Assembly: GCA_024195265.1 (NCBI GenBank)
Contig: JAJLRJ010000001.1
Location: 60,185,289 to 60,249,288 of the forward strand
Reading direction: 5' to 3'
From: Dendrophyllia cribrosa
Taxonomy: Eukaryota > Cnidaria > Anthozoa > Scleractinia > Dendrophylliidae
Length of the DNA: 64,000 nt
Part shown: piece after piece, positions 46,914 through 58,797 of the stretch
Numbering within the stretch: the stretch's first letter is position 1
How the letters are laid out: each line of letters opens with the position of its first letter
The notes under the pieces: model-generated
Told to the model about the DNA's origin: nothing
Databases searched by the model: none
What the model saw: only the letters and a program-made list of their open reading frames with translations
Position numbers and translations under genes: made by a program

Positions 46914-49900
46914 ATGCATACCAAACCCGGGCAGAAAGAGCCTTCCATCCTCGTTAAGTTTGTGAGCGCTGGATTAGCGGCTTCTGTGGCTGAGGCCGTT
47001 ACTATTCCGATAGACACGGCGAAAGTACGACTACAGGTAAGTAGTTTGGTTTTTTTTACCACAAATACCGGGTAGTTTGATTTGTTTGTAGTGGGGCATC
47101 ATAACTGCATTAGCGACGCACGCAAGAGCTGTTACAAGTCTCTTCGTCGTTTGTAACTATATTAAAACAGCCACTAGTATATTGCTTATAGTAAACGGTT
47201 TTGAATCAACACGTGAAACGTTTTCGTGCCTTAAAAAAGCATTTAAAAAATAATAGGCAACGTTTAAGCTTTATAAAACGGTGTCCAACAGAATACACAG
47301 TTGGATTTCAGGGTGTTATAAAGCTACGTAAGATTCGAAGGAATAAATAACTGGGGAAAATCGAATAATGCAATCATACATGTTTGTATCGACTAAAAAG
47401 GGTTTTATTATGCGGGGAGTTTGAAATTAGTAGTCATAGTCTGTGGTAAAATACAATTACTTACCTCGTACCCGGCAAAACAAAAGCGGCATTTCTAGAT
47501 CTTGTGACGTGTCACAGACGAATTTAATCTACATCCTGGCAAAGGTACTACCATCATGCATGCCATGATTAAATAATATCTTGAGTGGACAATACATAAT
47601 TGGTTATAGTGTGGGTATCACAGAAAATTGAAGAACAATTTTCTCTATAATTCTTTATGGTTTGCATAATATTAATTTAAAGCAGGATGGGTTGTTGGCC
47701 CAGAGTCATAAAAACATCGACTCAGATTCCCTAATAATTATAATAGGACAATCACATGACTTTTGGAGGGCATATAGTTCATTTGTGGCTTGAGTAGCAT
47801 CATTGCGCCCAAGCGGAGCGAGGGTGCAAATGATGCTACGAGGGACACAAATAAACTATATGCCCTCCAAAAGTCATGTGATTATCATTATCATCAATAC
47901 ACAAGGCCAAATCGTACAAATTCATTTAATAAGAAAAAAATGTTTAACAGAAACAGGGCCGTAAATGCATTTGCAGCCTGTCAAATTCAATATCGCCAGC
48001 CACTCGCGCGTGTTTTCTCGAAGGCAGTTTCTTATTTGGCTGCGTATATTGATAATAATTATTTGTGTGCATGTGTGAGAATCATGTGACAAATTATTGT
48101 CACATGCACAAGTTTAGAGTTGTTAACAAGGGGCACACTCTTAGTGATCTATAAAATAATTAAAAGGAAAATATGCACCCCCCTCACTCAAAGTGCCATG
48201 TAGACTGGATTTTGATATCATTAATGGCAGATGCTGAAGTAACATTTGGTCCTGAAAAGACAAAATATAATATAAAGACTAAATATATGATCGTGCTAGT
48301 CAATATAGGATAAAACACCTTGACCACCAGTTTAATATTCATGTCAATCACACACCCCTTGTAAGAGATTTGTATCTTGGTGTTGAAATAGGTCAATCAT
48401 TAACTTAGAGAGATCATGCAGGCAAAATTGCTAAGAAAACTTCTGGAGGGATTGGGGTTCTGAGATGTGTAAGGCATCTCATACCTTATCATACATTAGC
48501 TCCCTTGTACTTTTACCATATTTCGATTATTGTAGTATTAGTGTGGGGGAGCTGTGGGAAAGGGATGTGTAACAGACTCCAGACCCTCCAAAACAGAGCT
48601 GCCAGGGTGGTGACCTCCTCTAGTTATGGTAGACATTCAGTTGAGATACTGGATGAACTTGGGTGGGATAATCTTGAAACACGAAGGACAAGTCAATTAG
48701 CCACAATAATGTATAAACTGAAAAATAGAATATTGCACCTGATCATTTGGCTCAAATTTTTAATCGTACAAACTCTATGTATTCCCACAATCTAAGAAAC
48801 TCAACACATAATTTCAGTGCTTGAGGCTAGTGGCTTGTGACAGGTTTGATTTCACTAGCCAAAATAAATTTTCACTGTCCAGACTTGTATGGGGGATGGT
48901 GGGGGTGGGAGGGGGATCGGAGTTACAGCGACAGTTCAAGGAGTCAAAATAGTTAAGAAAAAAGTCCCTGAGACGTTTAGTACTGCTATTGTTTTTCTTT
49001 TTTCAACCGAATTGAACATATTTTACTCTGTTTTAACTTATTTTGAATTTGTAAATATAAAAATCGAATCAATTTCAAAATCATTCAAACTCTCAAACAA
49101 GAAAGATTCTTTTTGGAAAAATGTGAATGTGACCTCTGACCTCATTTATTGTTTATGCTAAATGAAACATGATGCCTAGAAGTTTCGCTTGATTTCATGC
49201 ATGATAAATCAACAGCGCAAAGCAGTTTGATTCTTTCTTCATTGCTTTCGTAACAGAAAAGAAAAATCATTCTTTGTAGCATTAAATAATGATGCCGTTT
49301 ACAGTCTATGTTTTAGTTTCTGTTCTCTCAGTTTACTTAAATTGCAGTTTATCAGAAATAATTTCCAGTTTCATTTCCGTCCGGTGCATTACCATTTTCA
49401 CTAACCAGAATGCAATGGCTAGTGAAAGCCAAAATTTTTGTAACCAAAACTGAATTTTTACTAGACTTTGGCTAGTTGGCTAGTAGACCGTAAGTCTCGA
49501 GCCCTGTAATTAATGTTTGTATCAAGACTGTATACTGAGACTGGAAAAAAAAAGCTTCCACTATAGAGGGGTGGTTCTCTGGAATAGTCTATCAACTACT
49601 ATTAAAGGACAGACAAGCCTGAAATCATTTATCTCACATTTGTAATTTAGTACAATTTTAATGCCCCATCACCATATTTATCTATTTAATATTGTTTTTT
49701 ATTGCATGATTTTTGCATGGCTCTGACTGGAAGAGCATTTTCATGAATGGGATTCTGTTGTTAAATAAAGATAATTAATTGTGAGAGCAGCACTTGACAG
49801 AGAATTTTCATAGAACAAAATTTGCTGTAAATGATTAACAATATTTATTATTGGAATCAGTTTTTGCATTATAGCAAGACCAATGTTTGTGTTATTGGCT

Positions 49901-51914
49901 GAGACAGATAACAGAAACCAACACCTTCAATTGATCATTTTTGCTATCATGCAAAAACTGATTCTAATAGTAATATTGTTTTACTATATATTTACTGCGC
50001 TTTTCAATAACATGCGAACTCTGAAGTGAAAACTCAACCAACACTGCCAAACATATCACTGTGGATGTCTCGGGACACAACCATGCTTTACACAAAATGG
50101 TCAAAAGGTCGTGTTAGTGGCATTGGCAAGTCTTTCTATACAGGCAATAAGTCAGGAAAATCCTAATTTGGAGGCGGGTAATCTGTAAGCATATGGAGTC
50201 ATGCATGCAAGCTGGAAAGCTTCCAAAATGAGCCAGCAAAGATGCTGATGGCAACTGCCCCCTTGCTCACTACCTGCCAGTTTGTTGTTGCAATCCATTA
50301 CATGCATTTTCTCTCAGCTGGCAAGAGGGTCAATGAGCTATGTGAGTTCAATATATTCTCATGGAGCAATTTTTTAGAAATGTTACAGTCTTCCCTTCAA
50401 TTCATGGAAATTTTAAGCTCTCAGATCCAACTGCAACACATACAGTCCTTTGATTAAACGTTGTCACTGATCTGTCTTACCCCTACGCGACCAGACCGAA
50501 AGGGAGTATGGGTGAATTAAAATGCATGATTAATTATTCCCTATTGCGTTACAACAGAAAACAAAACTCACATTTGTCTTTGTGTGTTATGCAAAGACAA
50601 CAAGCTAGAGTCGTTTTGATACATTCCGTTAAGGACGTTCCGTATTTTGATAATGTACAGTTGTTGAATGTTCTCTCCATAATCCTTTTCAGTCTGGTCG
50701 CATAGGGATGAGACCGATCAATGACAACATTTAATCAAAAGACTGTATAAAATTAGATGACAAAAGAATGATAAATTCCATCTGACTGTATTTTAATATT
50801 TACCATTATCTTGGTTTTTATAGATTCAGGGTGAAAATACAGTCATGGCAAATGTATCAAATGCTGGTGTTGCAACTGCAAATCCCAATGTGCGATACCG
50901 TGGAATGATTGGTTCCATGATCACAGTGGCAAAAACTGATGGCTTGCGTTCCCTGTACAAAGGACTAGTACCAGGAATTCATCGACAACTCTGCTTTGCT
51001 AGCATAAGGATAGGACTTTATGACAAAGTTAAAACATTCTATGGAGATGATGACATCAACAACCCAAAAGTCATAAAGAAGATTTTGGCTAGTTTTACAA
51101 CAGGCGTCTTTGCAGTGTCGCTTGCTCAACCAACTGAAGTAGCTAAAGTGAGATTTCAAGCCAGTGCCTCAAGATTTGGATCAAATAAAGCCTTGGATGC
51201 TTACAAGTCAATCTACAAAAATGAAGGAATTCGTGGAATGTGGAAGGGTGCCTTTGCAAATATGGCTCGGCTGTCCACTGTGAATGCCTCAGAGTTGGTC
51301 GTGTATGACATGGTGAAGGGTTTCTTTCTTAGACGTGAGCTAATGGCTGACGAGATGCCGCTGCATTTTGTATCTGCATTTGGGGCTGGTTTTGCAACCA
51401 CTGTGATAGCTTCACCTGTCGATGTAGTGAAGACCCGTTACATGAATTCACCCCCAAACACATATAAAAGTGCCATTCACTGTGCTTATATGCTGGTCAA
51501 GCATAATGGACCTCTGGCTTATTACAAAGGGTGAGTCATCAACTCTGTTGTTACCATATATTTGCTCAACTATATACCTGGGACTTTTATAAAAACCTTA
51601 GATAATTCCAGCAACATCAGTTGTATAATATATAGATATATATATTTGTAAAGGTCAAGAAACCAACTCCAATTTAAATTAACGTTTTAATTAGCTCGAC
51701 GTTTCGGCCGTCTCGGCCTTCAACGCTCCTGAGGAAGGCCGAGACGGCCGAAACGTCGAGCTAATTAAAACGTTAATTTAAATTGGAGTTGGTTTCTTGA
51801 CCTTTACAAATCAAGTTTATACGACAAATTTCAAGTCTCCACGATCGCTCAAGTGATCCTCCAATTAAAGATTTCAGGTGAGCATTGTTTGCGAGGCCAT
51901 TCACAAGTCTACGA

Positions 51915-51965
<51 letters not shown>

Positions 51966-52530
51966 TCTTAAAAGTAAGTCAAATATCCAGAAATTACTGT
52001 GTTCACCTAGTACATAAAGGCTGAACTTCTTACAGTCAAAATACTCAGGGCGTTCCGCTCATTATTTGGGAATGACTTTCATTAATCGGAAACGGATTGC
52101 ATTATTGAAATCAAAATACATATAAAATTTATGTTTTTAATTGATTATTGGAATCTTCGAAGTTTTTGAAATACCAGTCCTCAGTGAGTTGCTGTTGCAA
52201 AACCAACTTGCAGCATTGCATGTTTCTGCACAAGTCTCCCTTAAAGACCAATTAATTTATCATCCCCATCCGTTCATAATTATTGCTTTTGTTTGATTGG
52301 TGAGCCTCAGACTAACCATTTTACACCAGCCCATTTTACACCTTGCAATGGATTACAGCCTCCAAACTGCAGTGTTATAGATTGGAAATAGCAATTGACT
52401 TATACCAACCATGTTATGTTTCTTATTCAGGTTCACACCAAACTTCATAAGGCTGGGATCTTGGAACATTGTTATGTTCATGTGCTTTGAACAATTTAAG
52501 AGGTTATTTCACTCTTTTTCAGAAGATTGA
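46914..52530 (+). CDS. UCP2: Mitochondrial uncoupling protein (SLC25 carrier, UCP1-3 type), 3 coding exons
   Basis: Exons 46914-47036, 50824-51530 and 52431-52530 join in frame (930 nt, 309 residues, TGA). It has three mitochondrial-carrier repeats with signatures [10 protein letters not shown] (32-41), [10 protein letters not shown] (144-153) and [10 protein letters not shown] (239-248). UCP-specific words are present: IQGE after the first signature, [38 protein letters not shown]-like [28 protein letters not shown] and LGSWNIVMF. The protein sits in the inner mitochondrial membrane and in vertebrates mediates proton leak and limits ROS. Orthology to UCP2 rather than UCP1 or UCP3 cannot be decided for an invertebrate; the symbol is the nearest name. 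Intron 1 (3.8 kb) is packed with repeats. Confidence 0.95.
47750..47883. mobile_element. 134-bp palindromic MITE in intron 1 of UCP
   Basis: AATCACATGACTTTTGGAGG and CCTCCAAAAGTCATGTGATT are inverted ends, with arms of about 38 bp that differ at one position. Confidence 0.85.
48270..49650 (+). pseudogene. Decayed CR1-like reverse transcriptase C-terminus, split by an insertion
   Basis: 48270-48814 reads in broken frames as the end of a non-LTR reverse transcriptase: [16 protein letters not shown], then [64 protein letters not shown] and [11 protein letters not shown]. After a 692-bp insertion the match resumes at 49507-49640 ([13 protein letters not shown] and LKSFISH) followed by a 3' tail ending near 49775. 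At least one in-frame stop and two frameshifts show it is dead. It lies in intron 1 of UCP in the sense orientation. Confidence 0.8.
48815..49506. mobile_element. 692-bp hAT-like insertion inside the retroelement relic
   Basis: The ends CAGTGCTTGAGGCTAGTGG and the complement CAGGGCTCGAGACTTACGG are imperfect inverted repeats. The boundaries coincide with the gap in the reverse transcriptase match, which fixes the insertion independently. The left 8 bp (CATAATTT) and right 8 bp (TAATTAAT) are only partly alike, so the duplication has decayed. No transposase ORF. Confidence 0.65.
49837..49980. mobile_element. 144-bp palindromic MITE in intron 1 of UCP
   Basis: AACAATATTTATTATTGGAA and the complement of its right arm (AACAATATTACTATTAGAAT) with a shared CAGTTTTTGCAT block. 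Confidence 0.8.
50480..50708. mobile_element. TIR element with CCCTACGCGACCAGAC ends in intron 1 of UCP
   Basis: CCCTACGCGACCAGAC at the left is mirrored by GTCTGGTCGCATAGGG at the right, one mismatch, 115 bp upstream of exon 2. Confidence 0.75.
51644..51811. mobile_element. 168-bp near-perfect palindromic element with hammerhead-like core
   Basis: Arms of about 77 bp (ATTTGTAAAGGTCAAGAAAC... at the left) are exact complements around a 14-base loop (CAACGCTCCTGAGG). On the plus strand CTGAGGAAGGCC-GAGAC-GGCCGAAAC (51729-51754) has the CTGANGA-stem-GAAA order of a hammerhead core. It lies in intron 2 of UCP. Confidence 0.8.
51917..51961. repeat. (TA)n microsatellite in intron 2 of UCP
   Basis: About 22 uninterrupted TA units. 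Confidence 0.95.
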
Positions 52531-52711
52531 GTTAATTCTAAGTTGCCTTCAGCTAGCTAACATTAAATGTTTCAGGCAGTAATTTCAATCCTTAGATTGA
52601 TTTTAACTGAATTTTATGTTATGTACATGTTTCTAAAACTAATTGAGTATAAACAGTGTATTTAATGTCTAGGTAGTATATCCGTGGTTTTTATTAATGC
52701 GATAAAAAATA

Positions 52712-52883
52712 CAGTGTAATCCCGATTTTTTAACCCTCAATTATTAATATTTTTCAAACCAAAACTTGTTTCCCTTGGATTTGATTTCAGTCTATGCCAC
52801 CTTTAGTTTTTCGAACTCCCGATTTTTCAAACCAATTTCTGCTTTACTTTCACTAGAAGGTTTGAAAAATCGAGATTGTACTG
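52712..52883. mobile_element. Tigger/pogo-like MITE with TA duplication
   Basis: CAGTGTAATCCCGATTTTT and AAAAATCGAGATTGTACTG are inverted ends bounded by TA (52710-52711, 52884-52885). It lies about 180 bp past the UCP stop. Confidence 0.7.
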
Positions 52884-53136
52884 TATTAGTTTTGGATGGA
52901 AGAAGCCATCATAATATTTAAAAATGCATTCGCGCTACCAGTGCATGAACCAGATAAACAGTGTAGCCAGTTTGATAGATGTTTAAAATGTTCCTTAAAT
53001 TTTGACATGGTATGAGTATAAGCAGGGATGTAGCTAAGAGTTAAGGTGACTATGTAAGTGACTATATAAGATGACTATGTAAGTCGAAATCGCTATTTAC
53101 AACCAGTGTTCATTCCACTTTGGTGAATAAATAGTA

Positions 53137-53320
53137 TTAGTATATACTGAAACAGTGGATAGCATTGTTGGCGCGCTCTGATTGGCTACTGAAACTGGGA
53201 ATAGCAAGTGCTATTCACCTCCCAGCAATTTGCGCACGAAAATTGTAATCGTTGACAGGAATAAATGAGTTAAAAAGCATCATTTTCGTTATATTATCTC
53301 ACTGTTTCAGTATATACTAA
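53137..53320. mobile_element. 184-bp MITE with TTAGTATATACTGAAACAGTG ends
   Basis: Left TTAGTATATACTGAAACAGT and its right-hand complement are exact; the end itself contains the palindrome AGTATATACT. Confidence 0.8.
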
Positions 53321-53346
53321 TTAAAAACAACTATTCACCTCAGTGT

Positions 53347-53413
53347 AGGTGGGTAGTGGTGGATATTTACCGAGCCGCGAAGCGGCGAGGTAAATATCCA
53401 CCACTACCCACCT
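53347..53413. repeat. 67-bp hairpin with 25-bp perfect arms
   Basis: AGGTGGGTAGTGGTGGATAT... pairs with ...ATATCCACCACTACCCACCT; the loop holds a second small palindrome GCCGCGAAGCGGC. Confidence 0.9.
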
Positions 53414-53494
53414 CCACTTCGGTGGAGTTTAATCATTGTTAAATATATTATATATTATATATATTATATACTTAGAGTGTCAAAAATAATTTTG

Positions 53495-53725
53495 TTATAA
53501 TTTTGGTTTTGCATTGCTACGCTTTGTGATGGGCTTAAAAATCTCACGCCACTTTATTAACCAATTAGAAGTAAAACCAAATCCAATCATGACTTGCTTG
53601 CATGCATTTTTCCTCCATTGGCACCGGCAACATGTATTTGCTATGAGTTCTGATTGGTTCATCAGACTGTCTGTGAGTTCTGTCATTGGTCAGAGTAATT
53701 ACTTTGGTTTTAGGACACTTTGAAA
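53495..53725 (+). repeat. Dispersed repeat, 'GTAATTACTTTGGTTTT' family copy 1
   Basis: The segment ends AGTAATTACTTTGGTTTTAG and contains CTGATTGGTTCAT. The reverse complement of 59880-60080 carries the same words in the same order. Both lack a stable reading frame. Confidence 0.6.
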
Positions 53726-54670
53726 ACTATTCTAATTACTTAAAATATTCTGCCATTTGTAGTTACTAAAACAATATTCTCATGAAATTTTTAAAGATTG
53801 GTAGCTATTATTATTCTATTTTTGAGCGCGGGGAATGGGGTTGGTAGTGTATTTTCTCTCGTTAACTTGTTTGTTATTTTTCTTTAGTGTGAGATAATTT
53901 GTTCAATAATATCAATTGGGATTGTGAAGTAAATAACATTGTTTTAAAGAGGTATATTTAACGAAAACTCTTTGTACTAGCATATGGTGTTTTTTTATGA
54001 AGATATGTTACTCACCTCACAAAGAAGATGGCGCAAGAACGATATTTTTCGCCATGGCTTCACTTGGACTATTTGAATAGATGAGTCACCCATAGCCCAG
54101 TATTACTCCCCCGCCCAGTATTAGACAAATCCATTTGGGTGTAATTTATTCTAAGTTCTAAGCTATGCAACTAATGCAAGCAGGTAAAATTTCCTCTAGC
54201 TAGATTGGAAAGCAAGTCGAGATTTCTACTGTGTTTGGCTCAATTTTTCAATTTAGTTCGGTGCAATTGCAATTGAAATAACTTACTTGGAACATAAGCT
54301 TACCTCTTTCAGCTATTTATTAGGTATACTCCTCCCTTGTAAACGTCGACATATAATCCTAGGCCCCAGTGATTAAGCTTATGAATTGTGAATTTTTGCT
54401 GGCGAGAAATGACAGACTGGTTCGTGTGAAAATACAAATTTGTCGGAGCGTTCGTTTAACCTTTATCGATCAAAGAGCTTAATGGCCTTTCAGGAATGAA
54501 ACATTCGCCTCAGTCAAGAGGAAATTCATTCGTATTTTCTAACCTCTAATAACTTACCTCGAATAAGATATTTCACGTTCACAACTTGTCCCTAATCTTC
54601 TTTACAAAAAACTACCTCTCTTTTATAAGCTTGAAAAATTCCCGCGACAACAAGAGTATGCGGTCTCCTA

Positions 54671-54736
54671 AATCAGAGTGTCGCCCCAAGCCCCTTTTGG
54701 TGACAACCAAAAGGGGCTTGAGACGAGACTCTGATT
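54671..54736. repeat. Compound hairpin
   Basis: AATCAGAGT/ACTCTGATT outer arms enclose CAAGCCCCTTTTGGT/ACCAAAAGGGGCTTG inner arms with a 4-base loop. Confidence 0.8.
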
Positions 54737-57700
54737 GCCGAATGATAGTGTTGGGCGAGACATGAGAGCGAGATGCCGGGAGAAAGGGAGCGGGGGAAGT
54801 CTAGGGGAAGAGGGATGATTTCCAAGGTGGTGAGATGCATCAAGGAATGGTTGGAAACCGGGAGTGAAGGATGCGGGAAGTTCGGAGCCCCCTGTACTTC
54901 CCCCATGCACAAGACTCGCTCTCCGAAGGCTAAAGCAGTGTCGACGAAAATTTGACGCATTGACCCTTAAGGTCTTCAGACCTTTTTGAGAAATCGAAGA
55001 TGGGTGTGAACAAAAGACATCCTGAAATATTAAAACGTAAATATAACTTAAGGTGGCCCAACTGGGTTTTTTGGCGACACAACATCCAAACTTCGAACGG
55101 CTAATACTTCACTGTTTGAGCTCGGTCAAGCAAGCTGCTTCACACAGAGAAAGTCCTGAAATAAACGAGCTGTCAATAAATAATACGGCCTAAAAAAGGT
55201 ACCCCTTTCGGGCGGAGCATCCCCGTATAGCCCATTATAGGGAGTACCCCCCCCCCCCCCCCCCCCCCCCCCGGGATAAAAGCTTCCCCTACAAAAGTGT
55301 TACTTCTGTGAGTAAAATGAGCATATTTAAGACATTGCTTTTGATCACATCAACTGAAATCTAGTGAAGCAAACCGGATGAAAACCTTCAAGGAATGTAA
55401 TTTCATGGCACATGTATAGCATATGGTGAAAACATTGTATTCATTTTGTCAGGAAAACACTGGCATCGACGAATTAACAGAAAGTAATGCTAATCTTGAA
55501 ATTTTTTATGAATCTTTGTTATGGTAATACCGATGTCAATCAAATCTACTTTTTTGGAAAGTTCATTTGATCTCTATTATATGTGTAAAGCAGCTTGCCT
55601 GACCGAGCTCAGACGGTATCATCACAGTCATCACAGTCAACGGCGAACTCAAAATCCTTCAAAATCGCTCAAAATATCACTTTTACGGCAAAAGGACGAC
55701 AACACACAACAAATAAGGTAATTTAACGTTAATTTAGCGTTGATCAGTACATACATTTGGCGATACGTCGCCATAATATGAAATTTAGGTAAATCCCATA
55801 CATTTCCTATAAAATTACAAACGGTCATTATGTTACACAAACAGATTGTATGGATTCCCTGTGGTATCATCCGTTCAAAGCTGGTAGTTAGTAGTTTAAT
55901 AGTAGTAGTAGTCCCCCTGGCCTGGGATGTTGTGTCGCCGAAAAAAACAGTTGAAACGATATAAACGTCGTGAAGATATCTCAAAGATGCAACTGTCCAA
56001 AAGAAACGATACCTTTTTAAAAACAAGTCGACCTACCGAGGCCTGTTTGAGGACTTTCGAGAAACGGGCCCCTGATGTCAATATAGTGTCGGCTTAACCT
56101 AGGGGTAACGTTGCACAATGCCCTAGGAACTCATGGCTCGGGGGTCTAGCATCGATCGAGCTTTGAAAGGATAAAAAGGGTAAAAGTCCGAAATACAACG
56201 GTAAATCTAATATACGAAGACAAAGCGCCATTTTAAAATATAATAAATCCTAAAACAAACAGTATTTGTTTCAGCTTATAAATACCGTATTTGAGACTAT
56301 TTTGGGGGATTTTTTTTCTGTCTCCATTCTAGACTTTCTCAAAGTCCGTTTCTTCTTTTTTCGTTTTGGGTTCGTCGCGCTCTCGGGGGCTTCGCAGTCG
56401 ACTTGTGTCCGGTCTATCTCCATTCTAAACCTAACGAGACCGAATGATTAGTTTCTAATCATTCCCAAACTTGTTTTCCCTACATTTCATGTTATTTTCA
56501 TGCCAGCCGAATTACTCCGTCCTTAGTCAAGGCTCCGGTGAGGACATCGATCGCCGTGACAGGTGTCCGCGACTGGACTGGCCGCTTATGGTAATGGCTA
56601 TAGCAGTATAAGAGATATTAAAATGCAAGACTTTAAATACGACAAGACCACAGCGACAAAACGTTAATAGGAGCCGGATCTGTTGTAGACCTGGATCAGT
56701 AAAAAACTTCAAATGAGATAAATGGCCGCTTGAGGGGACTTGCACCCCTCACACTAAACAGTATAAATGCGAAAAAATACACGGTATACATTAAATTGTT
56801 GTTTGTTTTATTGTCTTATGCATGCCGATCGTGGCAATGGGATGTATACTATTACTAGTCAGATTAGAGAACAAATTTTGACTGAATGCAATGAACGAAC
56901 ATTAACCGCATTACTGAACAGTCTCACTGCAACAAAATTTAGTGAGTTAAGGCCTCAACTAAGAGCAATGCGCTGATTATAAGGCTAATAGGATCGTTCC
57001 TTTGGGGTGTCCGCGACTTACGGGAGCTTACTAGAAATTAACAACTGGACGTGAAAAGTCTAAATCGTACTCGTCGAAAGTCAGGGCCGGTCCGCGGGAA
57101 GTTTGTAAGCCTTATTAGAGCTGTCCGTTTTCGAGTGTCCGTAAAGAGAGCTTAGACGGTGGCTACGATCTGGAAATTTATTCTGTCGCCTCCTTGAACT
57201 CGACTATATATATACATGTATATAATAACAAAAGCTTTTGAATGGAGAAAGTCGCAAAAATATACATTCGAGAATATATTTTTTAGCTTTCAATTTACAA
57301 ACCTTTAAATTCTCCGCGTGTTTCCCAATACCCGGAAAGGATCCATTTGCCCCATGCCGATCAATGATGTTTTTCACTCGAAAAGCTTTCAGCAGCATGA
57401 AGTTTACAGACACTAATAAAATATAAACGAGAATCCGGCCTCTGACAAATTTGATTCACACCTGCTGTTAAAAGGAAGTTAGTATGTGGTCTTAAAACTG
57501 ATATTCAGGTTTTTTTTTTTGTCTGTAATCAACGTTTATTTTTGGCTTCTGTTTCGCAGTAGGCGTATGTACAAAACTGTCAGTCCCAGATAAATCCGAT
57601 GTATAAATCTGGTTATTTAAGGTTTATATTTTTTTCTTCACCGATTTAAGTGACCAGTAACTATATTATATTTTGAATTTCATTCTTTTAATTAAACATC

Positions 57701-58335
57701 TTAACACCTTCAGTTAAGTTTTTTTTGACAGTATGCAAATTTTGGCAGTGCGCGCCTACGATCTAATTGCTTCTGATTTAGCCTGTGATTTCAAAAACAG
57801 AAAATGATCTTTTATACAACGAATGCAGATTGACTTTCGCCAAATTTGCTAATATACCCATCGATAAATCTGATAAGAAATCAAATTTAAATCCAGATTT
57901 AAATCAGATTTAAATCCACAACTAGAGCGCCGGAAAGAAGAACTACTCGCAGAAGGAAAATAGGCTACTTGTTATTGGCAGTGTCTACTAGTCAGATGAG
58001 CTATAGAAAGTTATCCCCAAAATTTCGTCAGTTAGTTTTAAATATCACGGCGTTGCACGGCCCGCTTCTTCATATTCATAAATATACTTTGCGAACATAA
58101 TTTACAATACAACTACCTCGTAATGGTAAACGAAAATTATCACGAAAATCTGACATTTTATATTTACAATGGAGGTAAATTATTCTTTTCTTGAAGTGGT
58201 CCGCGATTTCACCTATCCCATGTTTCCAGTTCATCATAATTATTCGCAATGTTCTTATAATGACGAGCTTGGGTTAATAGAAATCCGAGCCTCAACTAAG
58301 GCTTAAGTTGAAAATTAATGGCTTTGTTCATTTGT
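54737..58335. other. Intergenic region with repeat fragments and no recognised gene
   Basis: Includes a C-tract element fragment (about 55198-55272, 26 C at 55247-55272), a repeat shared with 15410-15500 (near 56330-56410), GTCCGCGACT motifs near 56565 and 57008, and an AAATTTAAATCC/GGATTTAAATTT cluster near 57880-57920. Short ORFs here have no support. Confidence 0.45.
55198..55272. mobile_element. Fragment of the C-tract element family
   Basis: GTACCCCTTTCGGGCGGAGC, CCCGTATAG and GGGAGTAC followed by 26 Cs correspond to the end of the 14518-14962 element. Confidence 0.5.
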
Positions 58336-58797
58336 TCAGTCCTTTCCAGCTCTTGAGTTCTTCGACGTTATGTCGGAGCAAGAAGATCTTCGCCGTTTAT
58401 CTACAATGTCGGCTTTCACGGTCAAAGTATTGCGACTGTACTTCAACGGTTGATTGAGTGAAACTCCGAACAAACTGCAGGAATTGCTTGAATCACTTAA
58501 GCGGGCACTTTTCGGTCTTTGCGTTGCAGTCAACTTTGCCGCATTTAAACTGCCGCAATCTTTGCCTGGGACAGTTTGCGGTTGTTTGATATGCAGAGTA
58601 ACGCCTTTGTCCCGCTTACCTTGGATCGCCAAATTCCCAAACGCATTTATCTGCGAAGACGGCGTTTTCGAATTATCATTTTCCACTTTTAAGCCTCCAC
58701 TGCTGTTTCCATACACTTCATATCTATTTACCTTAATATTTTCTGTCGGCAATGGGCTGCTTCCCGAGGCTGTATTATCACCTTGTAGTGAACTCAT
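58336..58797 (-). CDS. Uncharacterised Ser/Asn/Lys-rich ORF
   Basis: A 154-codon frame from ATG 58797 (MSSLQGDN) to TGA, 153 residues; the same frame is open upstream to 58899 without an ATG. The product is polar and low in hydrophobic residues, with GKRDKG, RPKSARLSD and DKRRRSSCSD stretches that look like a disordered, phosphorylatable protein. The GC content is higher than in the neighbouring DNA, which supports coding. No domain is recognised and no intron is evident, so it may be a single-exon gene or one exon of a larger gene. A CRE-type TGACGTCA occurs upstream at 59285-59292. Confidence 0.4.
   Translation of the reverse strand: MSSLQGDNTASGSSPLPTENIKVNRYEVYGNSSGGLKVENDNSKTPSSQINAFGNLAIQGKRDKGVTLHIKQPQTVPGKDCGSLNAAKLTATQRPKSARLSDSSNSCSLFGVSLNQPLKYSRNTLTVKADIVDKRRRSSCSDITSKNSRAGKD

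Noticed and set aside
48505..48795. Intact 96-residue protein
   Set aside because: It is a frame-broken piece of a CR1-like reverse transcriptase, with frameshifts on both sides.
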